A stretch of DNA of 9,917 bases from Pyrodictium delaneyi (lineage in GTDB: Archaea > Thermoproteota > Thermoprotei_A > Sulfolobales > Pyrodictiaceae): contig DQVR01000025.1 in assembly GCA_015661645.1 (NCBI GenBank), forward strand, positions 1-9,917, read 5' to 3'. The position numbers and the translations under genes were made by a program. Positions 1-5,032 of the stretch are shown here, piece after piece; the stretch's first letter is position 1; each line of letters opens with the position of its first letter. The notes below the pieces were generated by a model, which searched no databases, was not told the origin of the DNA, and worked only from the letters and a program-made list of their open reading frames with translations.

Positions 1-828
1 CTTGCCCTCAAGTATTGCCGACGCGTAGTCGAGGAGGTATGAAAGCCTGTCAATCTCGTAGGACGTGAGGTCGGGGATATACTTCCGCATAGTCTTTACC
101 GCATCTGATATAGCGCCGTAGCTCCCGTATAACTCGCGTAGCGTCATGTTCTTCTCCAGGGCCTCGGCAAGCCTCTTTGCGAGGAGGTCTGGCTCGCCTC
201 TACGCGAGTCTAGCCACGCCCTTAGCGACTCCTCGTCGAGCCCGCCTATCTCACCATGGCACGAGGAGCACCTATTGTTGAATATACGTAGCCCTTCTTC
301 GGCTAGCTTTTGAGGGTCTGCAACCACGCCGAGTCCTGCGGAGAAGAGCGCCCAGTTGAGCATAGTACTAGTGATGTTATCTCCCCCAAATGCGCCTACG
401 TGCCGGGCTACGGGCTGACCCCCTACGAACACGATGAATGTCGGGGTATCGGTCACCCGGTACCGCCTAAACGCCTCCTCGGTGGCAGGGCTGAAGACTA
501 TGTGGTAGAACTGTACGGGAAGTGTGCTGCTCTGACGCTCGAGCACAGCCCAGTGCGGGTGCATTTGTTTACACGTGGGGCATGTTGGGGATTCGAACAT
601 CACTGCTACAGGCTTCGTTGATGAGCTTATTATCTTCTCAAGCATGGTGGAGCTGGATATAACATACTCGTCCACGCTCATATAGTAGTTTGCTATTTTC
701 TGCTCCTGGCCGAGAAGCAGCGCTGTGGTCAGGGCACCCGCAATCACGAGGACTATTAATAGTAGGCCCGCCTTCTTTGACTTCTGGAACCCGCGAAGGT
801 CTAGACGCATCCTACGAGAGCCCTGCAT
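1..828 (-). CDS. Membrane-anchored thioredoxin-fold / cytochrome c fusion protein (3' end off the window)
   Basis: The frame is open for 276 codons from the ATG at 828 and leaves the window without a stop. Residues 17-39 form a positively flanked hydrophobic segment (signal anchor or signal peptide). Residues 73-150 look like a thioredoxin fold: C-P-T-C at 83-86 after a hydrophobic strand, and the cis-proline motif T-P-T at 128-130 followed by strand FIVFVGG. Residues 178-275 form a class I cytochrome c domain: haem motif CSSCH at 187-191 and a likely axial Met246 followed by a final helix, so only a short C-terminus is probably missing. The protein should act outside the membrane, either reducing disulfides (for example in apocytochrome CXXCH) or passing electrons between thiols and haem; the exact role is inference. 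It lies 153 bp downstream of a ccmB-like gene. A TTG at 855 is an alternative start; a TGA lies just upstream of that, so no longer start is possible. Confidence 0.85.
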   Translation of the reverse strand, partial: MQGSRRMRLDLRGFQKSKKAGLLLIVLVIAGALTTALLLGQEQKIANYYMSVDEYVISSSTMLEKIISSSTKPVAVMFESPTCPTCKQMHPHWAVLERQSSTLPVQFYHIVFSPATEEAFRRYRVTDTPTFIVFVGGQPVARHVGAFGGDNITSTMLNWALFSAGLGVVADPQKLAEEGLRIFNNRCSSCHGEIGGLDEESLRAWLDSRRGEPDLLAKRLAEALEKNMTLRELYGSYGAISDAVKTMRKYIPDLTSYEIDRLSYLLDYASAILEGK

Positions 829-875
829 ATTTCTACACCGGCTATCTCCATGCAACGTAGTCCCGTCTCACTACC

Positions 876-892
876 GCTCCTATGCTAGGAGC
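876..892. promoter_or_regulatory. Perfect 7-3-7 palindrome upstream of the thioredoxin/cytochrome c gene
   Basis: GCTCCTA-TGC-TAGGAGC is a perfect inverted repeat with a 3-base spacer. It lies 48 bp upstream of the ATG at 828 and about where transcription from the TATA-like box at 907-918 would begin. It could be an operator or a 5' stem-loop of the mRNA. The symmetry is seen directly; the function is inference. Confidence 0.5.
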
Positions 893-906
893 ACATCTTG
901 CCATCC

Positions 907-918
907 CCTATAATTCTA
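907..918 (-). promoter_or_regulatory. TATA-like box for the thioredoxin/cytochrome c gene
   Basis: On the minus strand the sequence reads ATAGAATTATAG, AT-rich against its surroundings. It sits in the gap between ccmB and the thioredoxin/cytochrome gene. A start about 26 bp downstream would give a leader of about 55-60 nt that begins at the palindrome 876-892. Confidence 0.35.
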
Positions 919-981
919 TCTGACATAATTACTTTTTAGTATCTATAGTGCTCAAGTCGGCTAGTACTCCCACCCCCACAG

Positions 982-1653
982 CTAGATTGCCTCAAGTATG
1001 TAGCGCGAAAGCCACACTGTTATCCCTGCAAACATCGATGCAGCAAGCATAAGCCAGACCATCTCCATAACATTGACAACACCGCCCGCAAGAGCTGCAA
1101 CTATGCTAGGTGCAGCTGACTGCACATAAGGAAGCACGAGGACAAGCACCATTACGGGCATCAATACTGCACGGGCCTCACTAAACACTAGTATAGCTGA
1201 AGTAAAGCTAGATACAGCTGCAAGATACATACTTGACACAATCATCAACATAAGTACTACTGGATTAAACATAACCTCCATCTGGGCAAAGAGGCCCACC
1301 GACATTATAAAGACAAGTGCTTGCACTGTTATAACTGCAAAACTATAGACAAACTTTGCAAGGAATACAACCTCGGCACCTACTGGAGTCAATCGGAGTC
1401 CATCAAGTGTACCACGATCAGCTTCTCTGACAAAGCTAGAAAGACTTCCAAATACAGCAAGGAATATGAGGACAAGAACGAGAGAAACACTGGCAGCAGC
1501 AGCATTGACTCCAGCAACACCTTTCATGACGTATGCTGCGAGGACGCCGGCAGCTAACGAGAATACTAGCATGGATCCCGCTTCAACTCTGCGACGCAGA
1601 TCTAGCAAGATATCTCTACGTACAATAGCCGCTATTGCCCTTATACCGCTCAT
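982..1653 (-). CDS. ccmB: CcmB-like haem exporter (ABC-type) membrane subunit
   Basis: This 223-residue membrane protein matches the usual CcmB length (about 220). It has a short cytoplasmic N-terminus ending in a basic stretch (DLRRR) and about six hydrophobic segments, at roughly 27-43, 56-76, 93-116, 126-146, 152-180 and 195-220. The loop after the second helix carries R-E-A-D-R-G-T-L-D-G-L-R-L-T-P-V, which fits the CcmB signature E/D-x-x-x-G-x-L-x-x-L-x-x-(S/T)-P. CcmB works with the ATPase CcmA and with CcmC/CcmE in system I cytochrome c maturation; no ccmA is present here. I chose the ATG at 1653 because GGGAGAGGTC, a strong Shine-Dalgarno, sits directly before it. A GTG at 1767 would add 38 residues but has no such signal and the extension resembles no CcmB N-terminus. 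It lies downstream of the HTH-10 regulator and may be co-transcribed with it. A generic ABC-2 permease is the alternative. Confidence 0.75.
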   Translation of the reverse strand: MSGIRAIAAIVRRDILLDLRRRVEAGSMLVFSLAAGVLAAYVMKGVAGVNAAAASVSLVLVLIFLAVFGSLSSFVREADRGTLDGLRLTPVGAEVVFLAKFVYSFAVITVQALVFIMSVGLFAQMEVMFNPVVLMLMIVSSMYLAAVSSFTSAILVFSEARAVLMPVMVLVLVLPYVQSAAPSIVAALAGGVVNVMEMVWLMLAASMFAGITVWLSRYILEAI

Positions 1654-1817
1654 GACCTCTCCCAATCTTCTAGCGTCTCTAAGCCCCTTAACCACTACGC
1701 CTCGAGATCGCCAAAAGTCGGCTAAATTACGACTACACATTACACATAAAGGATTAGCATGTTGCACCGAAGACGCGTTACCAAGAGAACCAAAAAGGCT
1801 AAGAAGGATGATAAGTC
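1654..1817 (-). other. 164-bp gap between regulator and ccmB
   Basis: The frame of ccmB stays open back to a GTG at 1767, but the encoded 38 residues look unstructured and the better ribosome site is at 1653, so I treat this as non-coding. Just after the regulator's stop the minus strand has the pyrimidine-rich run CTTTTTGG (about 1789-1797), a weak terminator candidate. No RNA gene is evident. Confidence 0.3.
1655..1663 (-). promoter_or_regulatory. Shine-Dalgarno site deciding the ccmB start
   Basis: The minus strand reads GGGAGAGGT immediately before C-ATG at 1653. It is complementary to the archaeal 16S 3' end and supports the internal ATG over the GTG at 1767. Confidence 0.6.
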
Positions 1818-2747
1818 CTAGGCTGCAGCCGCCTCAGCAGCCTCTTCGATTTCAGCCCCAGTTTTAGCACGTTCCTCTACACGATGCCTAGAGCTGAGAC
1901 GCTCCTCCACAATACTCGTTTGCCGGTTACCATACAATGCCCTTCCAACTATGTAGTGTGGCAGCTCGTGGCGCACAAATGCGTCAATTATCTTAGCCTC
2001 AGCCCTACGAAGGAGCTCTGCAAGAGTTGATACCGAGAGCCCTAGCTTTGATGCAAGCCCCTTTAGACTAATCCGGCGCGGAAAGCTATAGTAGCCCATG
2101 AGGTAGGCATAGATTACAGCAAGCTCCTGCTTCTCAGTGAGCATATAGTCATACTCATCTATGCCATGGCTGTGGATAGGCTTACAACCCCAACGACGTA
2201 GTTCTTCATAAGTACTACCACGAGCTACAATGAATTCATAGAGGGCCCCCATCGGAGTTATTACTACAGATTTGGCCATTGAGCCGAGTGGCGTAGATAT
2301 AAGCGGACACTTATCACGAGGCGTAGATGATAAGCATCTATAACATTTAATTTTCGGTATAATAATACGCACAACCTTATTGAATTTGTTCGAATACACT
2401 TGCTGGAAGTAAATCTCCTTAGCTAAGCGTAGTTGTTTATCAAAATTATCTACGAGAACTTTGTCACCACTGACTCTAACCCAAATTTCCGTATAATTAT
2501 CGTCATATAAGTTGACTCTTAGAATACGCAGAGCTAGCCTCGTTGCCCCATCCCCGCCTAGAATACCATCAACACTCATCCTAGAGCCATCATTCCCATG
2601 CAGACGCCGCACATTAGACGAAACATAGGCAGCCTTAACTACATCGTAAAGCGGACAATTCATTTCACGTAGACAGTATACCACAGACGATCTATGAGAC
2701 AAGTTATACACCCCCAAGGAGGAACCGCCATAGTAATACACTACCAT
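1818..2747 (-). CDS. HTH-10 (bacterio-opsin activator type) transcriptional regulator with a Cys cluster
   Basis: The clearest domain is the C-terminal HTH-10/bat-type DNA-binding domain at residues 203-258: LTEKQ, then a helix with Y-A-Y-L-M-G-Y-Y, P-R-R-I-S-L-K-G-L-A-S-K-L-G-L-S-V-S-T-L-A-E-L-L-R, a near-consensus match. Upstream lie Cys135, Cys138, Cys147 (C-x2-C-x8-C) and Cys188, with His192 and His194, a possible metal or Fe-S site; residues 160-185 form the strand/helix linker common in this family. The tail (280-309) is charged and Ala-rich. Haloarchaeal relatives (Bat, DmsR, NarO) control oxygen-linked and anaerobic respiratory genes, so control of the neighbouring cytochrome genes is plausible but inferred. 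The N-terminus is uncertain: ATG 2747 has GGAG only 1 base away, and ATG 2579 (residue 57) is a realistic alternative. Confidence 0.8.
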   Translation of the reverse strand: MVVYYYGGSSLGVYNLSHRSSVVYCLREMNCPLYDVVKAAYVSSNVRRLHGNDGSRMSVDGILGGDGATRLALRILRVNLYDDNYTEIWVRVSGDKVLVDNFDKQLRLAKEIYFQQVYSNKFNKVVRIIIPKIKCYRCLSSTPRDKCPLISTPLGSMAKSVVITPMGALYEFIVARGSTYEELRRWGCKPIHSHGIDEYDYMLTEKQELAVIYAYLMGYYSFPRRISLKGLASKLGLSVSTLAELLRRAEAKIIDAFVRHELPHYIVGRALYGNRQTSIVEERLSSRHRVEERAKTGAEIEEAAEAAAA

Positions 2748-2880
2748 ACTCCGGCGTAGGTGGTGTCAAACTTCTGTTAAAAATTCTACCCCGATGAATA
2801 GTTGTAAAACGAAAATATCATAAAAACTCTACAACATACAATCACTACACAATAATGCAGAAAAATGTATATTTTCTAAG
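2748..2880 (-). terminator. AT-rich gap with T-tracts after the peptidase gene and a promoter for the regulator
   Basis: In the minus-strand direction, downstream of the peptidase stop at 2881, there are several T-rich runs (CATTTTTC, GAGTTTTTATG, ATTTTCGTTTTAC), typical of archaeal intrinsic termination. At 2776-2786 the minus strand reads GAATTTTTAAC, a TATA-like box about 34 bp before the regulator's ATG, which would give a nearly leaderless transcript. Nothing else is seen here. Confidence 0.4.
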
Positions 2881-4461
2881 TTATATATATCGTTTACTAA
2901 CAATCACTATACTAAATATCACGCCGAAACCTAAGCCAATTAGAAACCATAATATTTGCTCATAACGATCTGCTATTAGTCGCACATTCCCATAATAACC
3001 AGAAGAATTGATATCTTTTATAGCTATTTGTTTAATTCTTGACTCATTTATATGTATATATGACTTGCCGTGCCGTGCAACACTATTTTCTGGAAATTCT
3101 CTTTTTTCTGTGCCGGTTGTTACATTTAACTTTCCATGCTGCTGCACCGTGTAATTGACAAGATCTCTGGAAGGACATCCAGTTAAGTTAGTCATAGTCC
3201 TCAGATTTACGCTAAGACTACTTATATCTATTAAAGGCCATGTACTACTTCTAGTGCTAGCTGCTATAAGCACGCGACCAACCAGAGCTTCTAGAGTCTC
3301 TCCACAAGGGGATTGTAATTCTTCAACCATCATTTTTATAACGTCCAACAAGCTTATAGAATCCTTAAGTCCAGTCGTAATTGATAGGTTGTACAACCTC
3401 CTTACAGTATCAATATAAACATCTCTATCACAGGCTTGTATACCTGCATACCACAATGCAGCATTAACTCGCATCCAAACACTGTATTGCTCATTTACAT
3501 CTAACATGTCATTAAGATAATTAACAGCTAGTCTATACAAGCGGGGATTATTATCGTGGAGAGCTTTCATAGCCAGAAACTCTGCAGCTGCTTCCTGAAA
3601 GCTAAAATCACCGTACAGCATACCATGGTTAAACCATCCATGTGATGTCTCGTGCGCCGCCGTATGGACGAGCCAAGGAAGTATATCCTCGGTATGTGAG
3701 CTTAATTTCATGTATACTATACTGCCCATACTATGTGCTATATTTGGTGGTAGAAAGCTATGTTCTTCTGGTCCTACAATCACGAGAATGCGGGGCGAGC
3801 GTGGACTCGGGCCAAGCCATTTAGTTAAGGTGGAGCGCACTATTAGTAAGCTTTCCACGGCATACTTGACAATATTTTCTGGTATATTGCGCTGTATAAT
3901 CACAGTCACGTTTTCTTCTATATAATCATTAATATCATATATTCTTCTGTTGGCCACAACTATTCCGTCAAATATGTAATATCTGGCAAAAGATTCGGGA
4001 TCCACTCTGTAAGGGCCCCCAGCTGGCCCGTAGCTACGCCAGTCCATACTACTTCTAACCATATAGTTATCAGGAACATGTATCGTTATAAGTAGGGTTT
4101 TGTTTCCACTACTGCTAGCAAGGATCTGTATCTCAGAGATAATTTGCGGACATACTTTATCCAGTACATAGTAGATGGGAACCACTATAAGATCGCGAGA
4201 TACACTCCTAGTTTGTAAATAATACACATTAGGGCCTAGTAAACCAGAACAGTTTATATTGGAATCATGCCCCTCTAACGCTATAGAAACATGCCAGACA
4301 TCGCTGCTTACGGGCTCTTTAAACACTATTATAAGGTTATATTGCTGAACTGTATCCGTCTCATCGGTGAGGTTGGATACCGCAGCCATAGCGATGGAAC
4401 TCGTAAGAATAATAATTACCGCAAAACTTGTCACAGCATAACATAGCCAACACGAAGCCAT
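2881..4461 (-). CDS. Secreted, membrane-anchored gluzincin (M1-like) zinc metallopeptidase
   Basis: This is a 526-residue protein with a hydrophobic N-terminal segment (8-28) that looks like a signal peptide and a C-terminal transmembrane helix (503-522) followed by SKRYI, so the bulk faces outside. The zinc site is H270-E-T-S-H274, with Glu290 in S-F-Q-E-A-A-A-E-F sixteen residues after the second His. This order matches gluzincins of the M1 aminopeptidase clan (HExxH, then N-E-G-x-x-E-Y-like), with slightly shorter spacing than the classical x18. About ten N-x-S/T sequons fit a glycosylated surface protein. The N-terminal 250 residues are beta-rich and not recognised. An in-frame TAA lies six codons upstream of the ATG at 4461, and GAGG lies 10 bases before it, so the start is secure. 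The gene is clearly more AT-rich than its neighbours and has its own promoter and terminator signals. The substrate is unknown. Confidence 0.75.
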   Translation of the reverse strand: MASCWLCYAVTSFAVIIILTSSIAMAAVSNLTDETDTVQQYNLIIVFKEPVSSDVWHVSIALEGHDSNINCSGLLGPNVYYLQTRSVSRDLIVVPIYYVLDKVCPQIISEIQILASSSGNKTLLITIHVPDNYMVRSSMDWRSYGPAGGPYRVDPESFARYYIFDGIVVANRRIYDINDYIEENVTVIIQRNIPENIVKYAVESLLIVRSTLTKWLGPSPRSPRILVIVGPEEHSFLPPNIAHSMGSIVYMKLSSHTEDILPWLVHTAAHETSHGWFNHGMLYGDFSFQEAAAEFLAMKALHDNNPRLYRLAVNYLNDMLDVNEQYSVWMRVNAALWYAGIQACDRDVYIDTVRRLYNLSITTGLKDSISLLDVIKMMVEELQSPCGETLEALVGRVLIAASTRSSTWPLIDISSLSVNLRTMTNLTGCPSRDLVNYTVQQHGKLNVTTGTEKREFPENSVARHGKSYIHINESRIKQIAIKDINSSGYYGNVRLIADRYEQILWFLIGLGFGVIFSIVIVSKRYI

Positions 4462-4567
4462 GCTTTGCCAGCCTCTTTAGAGCCTGGTCTAACCTCCGTT
4501 GCCACTCGAATATGGTATCAAATACTTCAACAGGGGGTAGAAGCCATTCGCGAGCGAAAACAACCAT
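4361..4567 (-). CDS. Possible 68-codon leader ORF overlapping the peptidase start
   Basis: The ATG at 4567 begins a 68-codon frame about 24 bp downstream of a good TATA-like box, so it could be translated leaderless. The first 38 residues are amphipathic and helical (DTIFEWQRRLDQALKRLAKHGF at 17-38, hydrophobic and basic). The last 30 residues overlap the peptidase gene in another frame and are Cys/Tyr-rich, looking like shadow sequence. It could be a small upstream ORF coupled to peptidase translation or simply a non-coding leader. I do not recognise the product. Confidence 0.25.
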   Translation of the reverse strand: MVVFAREWLLPPVEVFDTIFEWQRRLDQALKRLAKHGFVLAMLCCDKFCGNYYSYEFHRYGCGIQPHR

Positions 4568-4585
4568 ACATGCAAGGATTGGTTA

Positions 4586-4600
4586 TGATAAATATTCTTA
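4586..4600 (-). promoter_or_regulatory. TATA box for the peptidase transcript
   Basis: The minus strand reads TAAGAATATTTATCA, a good archaeal TATA-like element. The predicted start about 25 bp downstream coincides with the ATG at 4567, leaving a leader of about 105 nt before the peptidase ATG at 4461. Confidence 0.5.
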
Positions 4601-4606
4601 GGCGAG

Positions 4607-4629
4607 AAAAAAATAGTTAGGCTTAAAAA
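4607..4629 (-). terminator. T-tract terminator of the octaheme cytochrome transcript
   Basis: Downstream of the tandem stops at 4660-4655, the minus strand carries T5 (4629-4625) and T7 (4613-4607), the usual form of archaeal intrinsic termination. Its place after the read-through stop at 4658, and not after the amber at 5030, fits a transcription unit that includes the extension. Confidence 0.5.
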
Positions 4630-4657
4630 CTGACCCGGAGTGCTAAGTTCACGACTA

Positions 4658-5029
4658 TTAGCTCCGGCGGTAAACTATTGATAGGCCTATGGCTATTATT
4701 GCGGCAGCTAGCGCTATAGCGCCTAACGTGTAGGCTGTCGAGGATACACTGTCTATCTTACTGCTTAGCTCATCGATCTTCTTGCTTATCTCCTCGACCA
4801 TGCCTATAGCCTTGCCAGCCTTGGTGCCAGCTTCCTCGGCCTTCATGCTGGCCTCCTCGGCCTTGGCGCTGGCTGCCTCAGCCTTCTGGCTTAGTGTCTG
4901 CAGCTGGCTGGTTACCTGCTGTATTTGGGATATTTGGGATACTAGCTTCTGTATCTCCTTGGCCTGCGGACTTAGCGCCTCTAGCTGCTTGCTTAGCTCC
5001 TGCAGCTGCTGTACTAGGCTGCTAACATC
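4658..5029 (-). CDS. In-frame continuation of the octaheme cytochrome beyond the amber codon: coiled coil plus membrane anchor
   Basis: Directly after the TAG at 5032-5030 the same frame stays open for 123 codons and ends in tandem TAA-TAG. The first 60 residues continue a leucine/isoleucine/valine coiled coil (DVSSLVQQLQELSKQLEAL, then I-Q-K-L-V-S-Q-I). Next come four alanine-rich heptads of the K-A-E-E-A-S-x type, then another coiled segment (IDELSSKIDSV). A 20-residue transmembrane helix (TLGAIALAAAIIAIGLSIVY) and R-R-S close the protein. An internal ATG at 4846 could start a 62-residue product, but the preceding 61 codons have the same coding character and no Shine-Dalgarno marks it. I read this as the native C-terminus of the cytochrome: a stalk and anchor made by read-through, or orphaned by a recent nonsense change. 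Confidence 0.7.
   Translation of the reverse strand, partial: DVSSLVQQLQELSKQLEALSPQAKEIQKLVSQISQIQQVTSQLQTLSQKAEAASAKAEEASMKAEEAGTKAGKAIGMVEEISKKIDELSSKIDSVSSTAYTLGAIALAAAIIAIGLSIVYRRS
4802..4885 (-). repeat. Four tandem 21-bp units coding for alanine-rich heptads
   Basis: On the minus strand four consecutive 21-base units (4885-4865, 4864-4844, 4843-4823, 4822-4802) encode KAEAASA, KAEEASM, KAEEAGT and KAGKAIG. The heptad period continues the coiled coil, and the first three share most codon positions, suggesting duplication. They lie entirely beyond the amber codon. Confidence 0.65.
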
Positions 5030-5032
5030 CTA
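5030..5032 (-). other. In-frame amber (TAG) codon inside the coiled coil
   Basis: The codons around it read ACT-CTG-AAG-TAG-GAT-GTT-AGC. Hydrophobic a/d positions keep 3-4 spacing through it (V, L, I, L before; V, L, L, L, L after), with the TAG at a solvent-exposed f position. A single base, 5032, separates it from CAG (Gln), AAG (Lys) or GAG (Glu), all common in this coil. Confidence 0.85.

Noticed and set aside
310..913. Plus-strand frames opposite the thioredoxin/cytochrome gene
   Set aside because: The minus-strand frame has CPTC, cis-Pro, CSSCH and a signal anchor; the plus-strand products have no recognisable features.
1654..1767. GTG start at 1767 adding 38 residues to CcmB
   Set aside because: There is no ribosome site, whereas GGGAGAGGTC precedes the ATG at 1653 and that start gives the usual CcmB length.
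1466..1867. 133-codon plus-strand frame opposite ccmB
   Set aside because: Its product is low-complexity Ala/Thr/Pro/Arg sequence antisense to a clear membrane protein gene and crosses into the regulator.
4607..4629. Pyrrolysine insertion element downstream of the amber codon
   Set aside because: I see no basis for naming one; no pyl gene is in the window and the lineage is not known for pyrrolysine use, so read-through is left mechanism-neutral.
4658..4846. A stand-alone 62-residue membrane protein starting at the ATG at 4846
   Set aside because: The 61 codons between the amber and this ATG are an equally good coiled coil in the same frame, the ATG falls inside a heptad repeat, and no Shine-Dalgarno is seen.
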